From assembly GCF_001187505.1 (NCBI RefSeq), contig NZ_CP012150.1, positions 806,001-870,000 of the forward strand: a stretch of 64,000 nucleotides of DNA. The letters run 5' to 3'. Made by a program: the position numbers and the translations under genes. Each line of letters starts with the position of its first letter. The stretch's first letter is position 1. The stretch is from Mycolicibacterium goodii. GTDB taxonomy: Bacteria; Actinomycetota; Actinomycetes; Mycobacteriales; Mycobacteriaceae. This document shows, one piece after another, positions 33,538-41,549 of the stretch. Under the pieces are notes generated by a model, which ran no database searches, was not told where the DNA came from, and saw only the letters and a list, made by a program, of their open reading frames with translations.

Positions 33538-34261
33538 GTGAGTAGGAGCAGATTCTCAATCTTCGCGTCGGCGGTGTCCGCGGCGCTGTTGGTGTCGGGG
33601 CTTGTTCCCGGTGGCGGCCACTGCGGAGGCCGAACCACCCATCGAGGGTGCGGCGCCGCCGTGCCCGGATGTCGAAGTGGTGTTCGCGCGCGGCACGTTC
33701 GAACCGCCAGGCGTCGGTTTCGTCGGGCAGGCGTTTGTCGACGCACTGCGCGGCAAGCTGGCCGACAAGTCGGTGGACGTGTACGCCGTGAATTATCCTG
33801 CGTCTCTTGACTTTCAGCGCGCGGCCGACGGAATCGTCGACGCCAGCCGAAAGATTGAGCAGACCGCGGCAACGTGCCCGTCGACCAAGACCGTGATCGG
33901 CGGTTTCTCCCAGGGCGCAGCGGTGGCCGCATACCTCACGGCCGATTCGGTGCCCGCCAATTTCGTTCTGCCGGACGGGATCACCGGCCCGATGCCCGAC
34001 GACGTCGCCAAGCATGTGACCGCGGTGACGCTGTTCGGAAAGCCATCGAACGGGTTCATCAACACCGTGCAGTCGACGGCGCCGCCGATCAACATCGGTC
34101 ACCTGTACACCGACAAGACCGTCGACCTGTGCATCGAGACGGACCCGGTGTGCTCGCCGACCGGTGGCGACGGCGCCAGCCACAACCTGTACGCGACCAA
34201 CGGCATGGTGCAACAGGCCGCCGACTACGTGGCCGCGCGCGTCCTGCCGCAGTCGCGATAG
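33538..34261 (+). pseudogene. cutinase-family esterase, frameshifted in the signal peptide
   Basis: Secreted serine esterase of the cutinase/Culp family. Mature domain seen in frame from about 33602: CPDVEVVFARGTFEPPGVG, nucleophile motif GGFSQGAAVAAY, and the Asp/His pair in DLCIETDPVC and GASHNLYA. The start GTG 33538 and hydrophobic signal (VSRSRFSIFASAVSAALLVSG) are one base out of phase. Dropping one G from GGGG (33597-33600) gives a continuous LLVSGLFPVAATA-EAEPP signal with a normal cleavage site. Upstream of 33602 the mature frame has no start codon other than TTG 33602. Either a real inactivating mutation or a sequence error. Confidence 0.8.
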
Positions 34262-34389
34262 CACGCGGTGGAATAAACACGCGTTGGGTTAAAGCGGGGG
34301 CGAAGGTTCCGGTCGGCCGCGCTGCGGCACGGTGGCTGCGGTCGTCGGGGCCTCTCTTCGAACACGTGCCGGTCGGTCAGCGCGTCTTT

Positions 34390-34557
34390 TTATCGGATCA
34401 TCACTGTCTGCTCACGAGGCGCGATACGCAGCTCGCCACGCGCCTCCTGCTCCGGCAGTGCCTGCTGCTTCTCGGCGGGCAGTGGTGGGGCGACGTACTC
34501 GGCGGCGACCACCGTCGGGCCGGGCACGGGACCGAAGCCCGGAGTCGGCGTCGCGTG
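34390..34557 (-). pseudogene. possible C-terminal gene remnant
   Basis: In one minus-strand phase, 55 codons read as a plausible protein end: a Pro-rich stretch (TPTPGFGPVPGPTVV) followed by YVAPPLPAEKQQALPEQEARG and a polar end in QTVMIR before the stop. Upstream, the phase is closed by a stop at once, so a full gene is absent. The rest of 34262-34739 shows nothing I can support. Confidence 0.3.
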
Positions 34558-34739
34558 TCAGCGGGACAATCGGCCATGCAGCAGCCGCATTGCGTGTAGC
34601 GGGCCGGCGTGGGGTCTTCGGGCCCCTCGCTGCGGATCGACGGGAGGGTGCAGTGGCGTCAGCGCTCTCCGCGTGATCGCGGCGGGGGCAGTCGCACAGT
34701 TCGATCAGCTCCCCGTTCACGATCGCCACCGACGATCTG

Positions 34740-35153
34740 GTGGACGCCGTGGCCACGGCGACTGCACACGCAGTTGCGTGGACGGGTGCTCGTACCGGTC
34801 TGTGGGGTGCCACCACCGTCACCGCTGGGATCGTGGTCAACGGCACCGACGACACGGTGCTGAAGATCGACGGGTACGGCGGATTCGACAGTCGGAGGAT
34901 CATCCACCGCCCGGTGGAACGACAGTGGACACGAGCGGTCACCGCGGTCGATTTGGCGGACACGTCGTCGATGCAGGAGCGGTTGGCAGTGACCTTCCGG
35001 CTGGCCACGTCTCTTGTGCAGGCCTTCGGGGTGCCGGGCATGGGTTGGCTCACGGAGGAGGGTGCGCTGCGTCCGTACCGCATGAACAACGACCGCGTCA
35101 GGACGGCGAGGGAATGGGCGAACAGGCACCACGTTCGACTCGATAACCACTGA
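34740..35153 (+). CDS. hypothetical protein, 137 residues, uncertain
   Basis: Not recognised. GTG 34740 is the only start in a frame open from 34677; no clear ribosome site precedes it. Seen: DAVATATAHAVAWTGARTGLWG, a VVNGTDDTVLKIDGYGGFDSRRI middle and a helical end with REWANRHHVRL. It lies 100 bp before the type VII secretion cassette on the same strand and could belong to the same accessory block or be a worn gene fragment. Confidence 0.4.
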   Translation: MDAVATATAHAVAWTGARTGLWGATTVTAGIVVNGTDDTVLKIDGYGGFDSRRIIHRPVERQWTRAVTAVDLADTSSMQERLAVTFRLATSLVQAFGVPGMGWLTEEGALRPYRMNNDRVRTAREWANRHHVRLDNH

Positions 35154-35205
35154 AGGCCACCACCAGCGCGGCCCGTGACCAATCTCCCGCACAAGGGAGC
35201 GCAAA

Positions 35206-35224
35206 TCGTGAGGTAACCTCACGA
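35206..35224. promoter_or_regulatory. 19-bp palindrome upstream of the type VII toxin cassette
   Basis: TCGTGAGGTAACCTCACGA: 9-bp arms around a single base, ending 29 bp before the ATG of the EspC-like gene. The one-base centre rules out a hairpin terminator and fits a dimeric repressor or activator site. Confidence 0.55.
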
Positions 35225-35253
35225 CCAGTGAGTTCGCCGGTTGGGGGATTGGC

Positions 35254-35532
35254 ATGGCAAACGGTTTGGAAGTCGACGCGGGCGGCCTGCGGATCGCGGC
35301 TGCCGGCAGTGACGGCATCGCAGCGGGGCTGTCAGGTGAAACCTTCGACGCGGTGGCCACTGCACAGCCAAGCGGCGCCGGGGTCGCCGCAGTCAACGCC
35401 GCACTCGCGTCGGTGAAGAGCCGGCAGTCGACGCGCATGACCGGCCAGGCTGAGGACCTCTCGGTGAGCAGCGCCCGCTACTACACCACCGACACAGACG
35501 GCGGCGACGCCATCACCACGGTGTCCGTGTGA
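35254..35532 (+). CDS. EspC/DUF2580-family type VII secretion protein
   Basis: A 92-residue helical protein of the ESX-1 secretion-associated EspC-like family (DUF2580). Seen: N-terminal helix GLEVDAGGLRIAAAGSDGIAAGL, second amphipathic helix, and YYTTD (Y76-D80), the YxxxD/E general export signal of type VII substrates, near the C-terminus. Such small proteins pair with a long helical WXG-type partner and are secreted with it. Its stop overlaps the GTG of the toxin gene by 4 bp. The palindrome at 35206-35224 lies in its promoter region. Confidence 0.82.
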   Translation: MANGLEVDAGGLRIAAAGSDGIAAGLSGETFDAVATAQPSGAGVAAVNAALASVKSRQSTRMTGQAEDLSVSSARYYTTDTDGGDAITTVSV

Positions 35533-37496
35533 CGTCAGCGGCCGCGACCGCTTCTCTCCCGACGCGCTCGGAGATCGAGGAGTGGAGCACGTCGCATCTC
35601 TCCGACGCCGCAACCAGCTGGCGGTCCGCGGCCACCGCGAGCGAAGGTGCCTTCGACGAGCACCGTCAGAACATCTTCTCCCCAGGCGGCGCGACGTGGG
35701 AGGGCGACGCGAAAGACGCCGCACTCGACCGGGTAACCAAGGATGTCGCTGTGGTCGGCCGGCAGAGCGATGTGCTGCGTGAGGCCGCCGACCTCGCAGA
35801 GAACGGCGCCCACGACATCAAGGCCGCCAAGGATAAGGCGGTGGAGGCGATCACGGCCGCCGAGAACGACGGCTTCACAGTCGGCGATGACCTCTCGGTC
35901 ACCGACACCCACGAGTACGACATCAACACGATCGCCGAGCGCAATAGAGCCCTCGCCGAGCACACCGAGGACATCCGTTGGGCCGCCGAACAACTCATGC
36001 AGGCCGACAAGCTCGTCGGCGATCGCCTGCACGCGAAATCCACTGATTTGGAAGGGATCCGGTTCGAAGGCGAGGGCGACGGGCGTGACGGCGAGCCCAC
36101 CGTGCAACTGGTCGACAACAAGGTACAGGACAAGCCAGACGAGGACCGCAAGGACGAGTCAGGTGACAAACCCGCGGAACAGGCGACCGGGCAGATCGGC
36201 CCCTTCTCGGTGCCGAATTCCGTCGAGGACGCGGCCAAGAAGAATGGGCTGAAACCCGACGAGAAGCCGCCCGCTGCGGCCGGCGACGCCGGTGGCGATC
36301 TCGGTGACCTGTTGGGCGCCAACGACACTCCCGAGGGCAAGCCCGGGGACGGCCAGGCGGCCAAGCCGGGCGAGGAGAATCCCGCTGGCCTACCGCCGGT
36401 GCTCAGCCAGGTTCCGCCGCCCCCAGACAAGGCGACGATCGACCGGCAGGCCGCGAAGGTGGAGTCCGCTCGCCAAGCCCTCGCCGCGGCGCAGGCCAAG
36501 CTCGACGACGCCGCCGGCCAGGGCTACATGCAAGGTGCGGGGGCCGGACCAAGTCGCGATGACACCAATGCGTTGAGCCAGGCGGTGTTCGACGCACGAG
36601 CCGAGCTGATCGAGCAGACAAGGGTTCTCAACGAGCTCAACCACGCCTCGGCCGCGCATGGTGGCCCGACAGCCCCCGTCGCGCCGCTTCCGGAGAACGC
36701 CGACGTGCAAGGGTTCCCGAAAGAGCCGCCGGTTCTAGAGCGAGGCGCCGGGGCGTTTGCCGAGGGCATGAAGGACACCTCGAAGACGATCTGGGACGCG
36801 ACGATGCCCGACGTAGGCAACATGTACGACGTCGCGACCGACTTTGACGGGGCGACCCCCGAGCAGAAGAGACAGGCCGCGATCGACGCCGCGGGAATGG
36901 TCCCGTGGCCCGGGGCGAAGATCCTCGGCGAGGGGATCGAGCACGGACTCGACGCCCTCGGCGCTGCGGGTCGACACGTCGACGACGCCCCGACACTTCA
37001 CGGTCACGTCGATGCACCCGCCGGCGGGAATGCTCCGGTGGAGCACCACGCGCCGCCGCCCGACACACCCGCCGAGCACCACGCTGGCGGGGACGCTGCT
37101 GGTGATCCACACGCGGTGGCGGACCATGCCACGCACACAGGAGATGCGCTAGCCAACGCGAGTGAAGCCATTATCGATCCGAGGAAGTTTGAGGGGTACT
37201 CGATGGACCCCTCAAACGTCAACAACGGCGGAAAGTGGCAAGCCTGGCAGCAGATCGGTTACGACGTCCACACTGATGTGGGAAGGCAGTCAGCAGCTAG
37301 CGACGTCGTGGCGCAGATACAGTCACAGTTGGGCAGCACTCCCGCTGAGGCGCTTCCCGCAACGAAGTGGGGTGAGCGGTTTCAAGTGGATGTGCCCATC
37401 AGCGGGCCATCGGGCGATGGAACGCTTGTCACCGTATGGCAAGTCGAGAACGGAGTGCCACGGATGATCACGAATTTCCTGAAGGTGTGGAAGTGA
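35529..37496 (+). CDS. type VII-secreted polymorphic toxin, WXG-type N-terminus, DUF6883-like C-terminus
   Basis: 655 residues in three parts. About 1-170 is helical with W57-E58-G59 in ATWEGDAKDAAL, a WXG-type delivery domain. About 175-540 is a Pro/Asp/Gly/His-rich linker with a coiled-coil-like stretch (KVESARQALAAAQAKLDDAAGQ). From about 548 a compact domain starts (IIDPRKFEGYSMDPSNVN, later GRQSAASDVVAQIQSQL, ending WQVENGVPRMITNFLKVWK), which matches the DUF6883 toxin type as I recall it, predicted to be a BECR-fold RNase. The gene overlaps the EspC-like gene and shares one base with the putative immunity gene. Toxic activity is inferred. Confidence 0.7.
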   Translation: MTSAAATASLPTRSEIEEWSTSHLSDAATSWRSAATASEGAFDEHRQNIFSPGGATWEGDAKDAALDRVTKDVAVVGRQSDVLREAADLAENGAHDIKAAKDKAVEAITAAENDGFTVGDDLSVTDTHEYDINTIAERNRALAEHTEDIRWAAEQLMQADKLVGDRLHAKSTDLEGIRFEGEGDGRDGEPTVQLVDNKVQDKPDEDRKDESGDKPAEQATGQIGPFSVPNSVEDAAKKNGLKPDEKPPAAAGDAGGDLGDLLGANDTPEGKPGDGQAAKPGEENPAGLPPVLSQVPPPPDKATIDRQAAKVESARQALAAAQAKLDDAAGQGYMQGAGAGPSRDDTNALSQAVFDARAELIEQTRVLNELNHASAAHGGPTAPVAPLPENADVQGFPKEPPVLERGAGAFAEGMKDTSKTIWDATMPDVGNMYDVATDFDGATPEQKRQAAIDAAGMVPWPGAKILGEGIEHGLDALGAAGRHVDDAPTLHGHVDAPAGGNAPVEHHAPPPDTPAEHHAGGDAAGDPHAVADHATHTGDALANASEAIIDPRKFEGYSMDPSNVNNGGKWQAWQQIGYDVHTDVGRQSAASDVVAQIQSQLGSTPAEALPATKWGERFQVDVPISGPSGDGTLVTVWQVENGVPRMITNFLKVWK

Positions 37497-37726
37497 TGAA
37501 GGCCAGCGTCAACGACAGTGTCGAACTTGTGGTGGACGTGCCCGGCGAAACGCAGCCGTGGCAGATTCCGAAGGGGACACGCGGGGTGGTCGTAGAGGTG
37601 TTTCAACACCCCGTGGAGGGTTACGCAGTCGACGTCAGCCTGCCGGATGCGTCCTCGTCCACTGAGTTCCGGTACGACAACGTGATGCTCGAACCTGATC
37701 AGTTCATCGTGGTTCGGTCAGCGTGA
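37496..37726 (+). CDS. DUF4926-like putative immunity protein
   Basis: 76 residues from ATG 37496, which shares a base with the toxin stop (TGATG). A small beta-barrel is suggested: ASVNDSVELVVDVPG, IPKGTRGVVVEVFQHPVEGYAVDVSL and FRYDNVMLEPDQFIVV, the pattern of the DUF4926 family (KOW/SH3-like), commonly found as a partner of DUF6883 toxins. Immunity by binding the toxin domain in the producing cell is inferred from position and size. Confidence 0.65.
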   Translation: MKASVNDSVELVVDVPGETQPWQIPKGTRGVVVEVFQHPVEGYAVDVSLPDASSSTEFRYDNVMLEPDQFIVVRSA

Positions 37727-37864
37727 CGATGCTCGAGCGGTGACCGGTGCCATCGTGGCCGATTGGTTCGAGGAATGAACGTCCTCGCCCGTGACCTCCA
37801 GCCGCACCTCGTAGCGCCGGCCCGACTCGAACTCGCGCACGGTCACATAGCTGGGAATCTTCAT
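37718..37864 (-). CDS. possible 48-residue small protein
   Basis: ATG 37864 opens MKIPSYVTVREFESGRRYE and reads VRLEVTGEDVHSSNQSAT before stopping at 37718, overlapping the end of the DUF4926-like gene by 9 bp. The balanced composition and beta-like pattern look coding, but no family is recognised. The 150 bp between it and the attachment repeat shows nothing else. Confidence 0.35.
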   Translation of the reverse strand: MKIPSYVTVREFESGRRYEVRLEVTGEDVHSSNQSATMAPVTARASSR

Positions 37865-38014
37865 GCGTCTACCTCACCGTAGAAATTCGGTGAGACCAGC
37901 CGCGCCGAACGACACGCCGAAACCGATACCCGAGCTCATGTGTCACCTTGTGTCACATCAGTCGGGAGATGATCCACGGGCGGACCCGCGATCCAAGCGT
38001 CGGCGCTGGTAAGA

Positions 38015-38076
38015 GCGGTGGCGGAGGGATTTGAACCCCCGGACGGTGTTAGCCGTCTCTCGCTTTCAAGGCGAGT
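38015..38076. repeat. attL: 3' fragment of tRNA-Ser(UGA)
   Basis: 62-bp copy matching 44204-44265 at 57 positions with no gaps; all five differences fall in the variable arm (38044-38056). It includes T-arm, acceptor strand and a 20-bp identical block over the anticodon arm (38057-38076), and lacks the tRNA 5' half. Probably the displaced original tRNA 3' end. Confidence 0.88.
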
Positions 38077-38230
38077 TGTTTATTTCTCACGCTGCGGTTC
38101 TGCCGAGGTCAGCCGACTAGCTGATCTGCGGTTTTAGGGATTTGCGTACCGTGGTGTGTTATCCGTGTGTTAGACCAGCACCAGGGGGACACCCCGAACC
38201 CACTCAAACGCCGTGACCAACGGCACATGC

Positions 38231-38980
38231 TCAACCGAGCGCTTCCGCTAGGCGTAGAACTTCGTCCTTGATCGAGTCAGGCGGCGGGACATAGCACCTC
38301 TCCGTAATGGCGATGGTGAGTAGTGGACAACCGCGCCCATCTCCACGTTCCATTCGCGGCACCAGCTTCGTGAAATTCGATGTGGTCGATGTGCCGAGCG
38401 GGTCGTCCGCCAACCGCTTCATGCGGTCGCGCCATGCCGTGCATTCCTTAGGCACTCTGACGGCTTTCACCGCCGCGATAAGTTCCCTCACAAAGTGTCG
38501 GAAGTCCTCTCCGAGACGCGTGACGATAACGCCCGAGTCGATCACACCGCTTTCATACAGCCCGACAAAGTTGGCGAGGTCGCGGTCTAGGTTTCCGTCC
38601 TTCGGGTTCCACTCAACATCCAGTGCCGCGCGCCCCAGCACGTTGTCCACCTTGTGTCCGCCGTATTCATTGGTGGTTTCGATGACACGTTGTTCCTCAT
38701 CCGGGTCGGGCGATGCCGTCCATCGAAAGATGGTCAGGCGCGTCGTGACGGTTTGGTCAAACCGCGCCTCTCTCCAACCATGGACCCGAAACGTCTCATC
38801 AAGCTCCTTGGCTATGACCGTCTTGTTTCCACCAGGTGTAGTGAGCTTGTCCAGGTTCAGTTCGAAGCCGTCGAGCACTTCCACGATGTCGGCGAACGCT
38901 TCAGGACTAGTTGCCAACAACACCCCTGCCGCATTGCGGGTCTCAGCAATGTCGTACCTATCTAGGATGCTCTGCGGCAT
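38231..38980 (-). CDS. BglII-family-like restriction endonuclease
   Basis: 249 residues from ATG 38980 (MPQSILDRYDIAETRNA), with ATG 39031 and TTG 39037 as longer options. It resembles the BglII-type endonuclease family (PF09195 as I recall): NEYGGHKVDNVLGRAALDVEWNPKDGNLDRDLANF holds candidate metal ligands D112, D121 and E123 before W-N125, the place of the family's D...ExQ active site; Asn for Gln would be a variation. Divergent from the MT-A70 methyltransferase, with which it would form a type II restriction-modification system. Target sequence unknown. Confidence 0.65.
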   Translation of the reverse strand: MPQSILDRYDIAETRNAAGVLLATSPEAFADIVEVLDGFELNLDKLTTPGGNKTVIAKELDETFRVHGWREARFDQTVTTRLTIFRWTASPDPDEEQRVIETTNEYGGHKVDNVLGRAALDVEWNPKDGNLDRDLANFVGLYESGVIDSGVIVTRLGEDFRHFVRELIAAVKAVRVPKECTAWRDRMKRLADDPLGTSTTSNFTKLVPRMERGDGRGCPLLTIAITERCYVPPPDSIKDEVLRLAEALG

Positions 38981-39115
38981 GACATTTTTCCAGGACTCAG
39001 TGAGCTGCACGCAGCTCAGTCCATCACACATGGACAACCCGTTGGGTGAATCTCCTCCCCGCCACGCCGAGGATAACTGGATCTCATATCAGATCCATTT
39101 GTTAGGCTCTGCGCC

Positions 39116-39955
39116 ATGACCGAGATGGCGACGCCGCTGCGACCCGAGTCCGACCCCCCGCCCCTGCCTGAGACCGTCGGCGGATTCAAGACCGTACTAG
39201 CTGACCCACCGTGGCGGTTCACCAATCGCACGGGCAAAGTCGCTCCCGAACATCGACGCCTGGACCGCTACAGCACGATGAGCCTTGAAGCCATCAAGCG
39301 AATCCCCGTATCTGAATGTGTTGCCAAGGACGCACACCTCTACCTGTGGGTGCCCAACGCTCTTTTACCGGATGGTTTAGATGTCATGGAGGCGTGGGGC
39401 TTTCGCTACGTTTCCAATATCATTTGGGCGAAGCGACGGAAAGACGGCGGTCCCGATGGGCGCGGAGTCGGCTTCTATTTTCGCAACGTGACCGAGATTC
39501 TTCTGTTTGGAGTTCGCGGCTCAATGCGGACGCTGAGCCCCGCACGTTCACAAGTAAACATGATTGAGACGCGCAAGAGGGAGCACTCACGGAAACCCGA
39601 TGAGCAATACCCACTCATTGAATCTTGCAGTCCTGGACCTTATTTGGAGCTATTCAATCGGCACCCGCGTAAGAACTGGACATTATGGGGGGACGAAGCC
39701 GACGAGGAAGTGACCCCACGCGGACAAGTACACAAAGGCTATACGGGCGGTCCGATGCTCACCCCCGTACTGGAACCACACGAACGATTGACCCCTGGAG
39801 CGCAAGACGTCGTAGGTCACAACCTACGCGCCGAGTACGAAAAGGGCACTAGCATAAGGGAATTAGCTTCTCAGACTGGATACAGCATCCGCCGGGTTCG
39901 TACCCTACTTACCCAAGCTGGCACTGAGATTCGCGCCCCTGGGAAGCACCAATAG
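39116..39955 (+). CDS. MT-A70-family N6-adenine DNA methyltransferase
   Basis: 279 residues. Catalytic DPPW at 30-33 in VLADPPWRF, then LYLWVPNALLPDGLDVMEAWGFRYVSNIIWAKR and NVTEILLFGVRG, all MT-A70 signatures; members methylate adenine N6 in DNA (M.MunI is one). The C-terminal 45 residues (YEKGTSIRELASQTGYSIRRVRTLLTQAG) form a helix-turn-helix that could bind DNA or control expression of the pair. Divergent from the BglII-like gene over 135 bp. GC is markedly lower than in core genes. Protection of the element's cognate site is inferred. Confidence 0.82.
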   Translation: MTEMATPLRPESDPPPLPETVGGFKTVLADPPWRFTNRTGKVAPEHRRLDRYSTMSLEAIKRIPVSECVAKDAHLYLWVPNALLPDGLDVMEAWGFRYVSNIIWAKRRKDGGPDGRGVGFYFRNVTEILLFGVRGSMRTLSPARSQVNMIETRKREHSRKPDEQYPLIESCSPGPYLELFNRHPRKNWTLWGDEADEEVTPRGQVHKGYTGGPMLTPVLEPHERLTPGAQDVVGHNLRAEYEKGTSIRELASQTGYSIRRVRTLLTQAGTEIRAPGKHQ

Positions 39956-39964
39956 TGGAGCTGC

Positions 39965-41107
39965 CTACAAGCGTGCGACCAGACCGCGAGCGATAGCCGT
40001 AGCGGTAGCTGGCGCATTGTTGTGGAGCGTAAAGCCGCCCTGGTTCGGTTGCATGAGCCGCGACGGGCGATAGTAGCGAGTGACTGAACGTAGCACCCGC
40101 TTGCGGTGACCGACTTGGACCACGCCGAGGTCTAGGACTTCGATACGGCTGTAGTCTGACCGCAACACCTCAACCCGCACGGGTACGCGGTGAATCACCC
40201 TGTCTACAAGCGGCTTACGCATGTCACGTTTCGGTTCAGGAATGGTTACCGCACGTTGCGCCCGTGCGATTTGACGCAACCAACGCTTCGCCTGCACCCA
40301 ATCTTCGTATGCTATTTCCGTTGTGGCACTGATCTTTTCGAGTCCGATGTATCCCCAGAACCGACCAGGACCACCAGTGTTTACCCACACTTCGGGGACA
40401 ATATGCTGATACTCTTTGTCACTCTCGCCACCAGGAGCGCTGTGCTTGCCGAAATAGACCGCTAAGCGCTTCGGGTCCGATGCCCGCATCCCCTTCATGA
40501 TGTCGGTTCTCACTCCAGCCCTTGCGTGCTTCGCACGTTCTACGGGATCGGGATGGTTCACGATGTCAGCCCACGCAGCCGAGCACCAGGAGCGGAAGTC
40601 CAACCCATTGATGACTTCGACAGGCACCACGCAATACAGATGCAGATGCGGAGCCCCACGACGTTGAAACTCAAGCTTCCACAATCCACGCCACTTACGC
40701 CCATACGCACGTTGGTAGCGTTTGCGCCAAGCGGTGAAGAAACTCTTAAAGGTTTCGCTGTCGGGAGCCACAATTTCCCAGTCGCCCGGCAGCGTGAGCG
40801 TCACCATTGCAGGCAAGCCAGGCTCGGCATCCAGCCGCGTCATATCCAAGGACGCAACCGTCCGAACCATGTTCGCGCGGGACCAGCGGGACCACTCCCT
40901 GATAGCAGTATGTCCCCCGCCGCCTGATGAGCGCCTGAACGGTGAGCGACCCGTGAGCTGGATCAAACCGGGCGAAACGGTCAGCTTCCAACCTTCACGA
41001 CCAAGCGCAGGAGCAGGCATAGCCATGATCGCCGCCGAGCTTTCAGCCTGCGCCGAGAACCCGAGTCCCTGGAAGCGGAGGGCGTCCACACCCGCAGGCT
41101 GTGCCAT
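39965..41107 (-). CDS. HUH-type rolling-circle replication initiator (Rep)
   Basis: About 380 residues from ATG 41107; AAGGAG lies 8 bp upstream. Seen: motif 1 MVTLTLPGD (about 102-110), motif 2 HLHLY (metal-binding His pair about 154-156) and motif 3 YFGKH with nicking Tyr about 218 and Lys three residues on. This is the order of HUH Rep proteins of rolling-circle plasmids, pSAM2-type elements and some ssDNA phages. It would nick the origin of the excised circle. The DNA directly upstream (41180-41549) is a candidate origin. The methyltransferase converges 9 bp away. Confidence 0.85.
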   Translation of the reverse strand: MAQPAGVDALRFQGLGFSAQAESSAAIMAMPAPALGREGWKLTVSPGLIQLTGRSPFRRSSGGGGHTAIREWSRWSRANMVRTVASLDMTRLDAEPGLPAMVTLTLPGDWEIVAPDSETFKSFFTAWRKRYQRAYGRKWRGLWKLEFQRRGAPHLHLYCVVPVEVINGLDFRSWCSAAWADIVNHPDPVERAKHARAGVRTDIMKGMRASDPKRLAVYFGKHSAPGGESDKEYQHIVPEVWVNTGGPGRFWGYIGLEKISATTEIAYEDWVQAKRWLRQIARAQRAVTIPEPKRDMRKPLVDRVIHRVPVRVEVLRSDYSRIEVLDLGVVQVGHRKRVLRSVTRYYRPSRLMQPNQGGFTLHNNAPATATAIARGLVARL

Positions 41108-41179
41108 CACTTCGTCTCCTTCTCTGGCTGCTGGTCAGCCGATGACGCCGGCGGATTACACCGCAGGCGGCAGGTTGTC

Positions 41180-41549
41180 ACATATATAACAAGCCCTGAC
41201 CGCTTGATCCTGATCTTGTGTTTTGGTCCTGATCCTGATCCTGAGCCGCAGCTTGCTTGCCTTGCTTGCGTCCACCCCCGCTTCGCTGCCGCTCAGCGGG
41301 GTCCCCCGTCCGCTGCGCTGCGGCTGCGCTGCGGCTGCGACCGGGCTGAGCCTGATCCTGATCCTGATCCCCGCGTCCTGAGCCTGATCCTTGTGCCTGA
41401 TCCTGATCCTGATCCTGCGCGGTGTGGGGTTGTTTTCGCAGCGCCCCTGCCCCCGCTTGCGCGGGGGGCGCTCGCTTCGTTCGGCGCTGTTCGCGCCTCA
41501 CTTCGCTTCGCTCAGGGGGGGGTGCACGCCGCGCGGTGTTAATGGCGGG
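41180..41549. repeat. low-complexity (CCTGAT)n blocks and hairpins, origin candidate
   Basis: No supported gene. It holds repeated CCTGAT hexamers in three blocks (about 41204-41243, 41350-41380, 41396-41425) with GC-rich spacers, and a strong hairpin at 41441-41471 whose inner stem is CCCCCGC-TTGC-GCGGGGG. It lies between Rep and the membrane protein gene, where a double-strand or single-strand origin is usually found. The minus phase would encode Gln-Asp repeats; I do not call it a gene. Confidence 0.6.

Noticed and set aside
35206..35224. Palindrome as a terminator
   Set aside because: One-base centre cannot form a hairpin loop of usable size.
38015..38100. A second complete tRNA-Ser at the left repeat
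   Set aside because: The D-arm and 5' acceptor strand are missing; only the 3' part from the anticodon arm onward is present.
41204..41425. CCTGAT repeats as a CRISPR array
   Set aside because: Six-base units in tandem without regular unique spacers; no cas genes.
41178..41501. 107-codon minus-strand ORF with Gln-Asp repeats
   Set aside because: Encoded by hexamer repeats, GTG start without a ribosome site, no folded segment; treated as low-complexity DNA.
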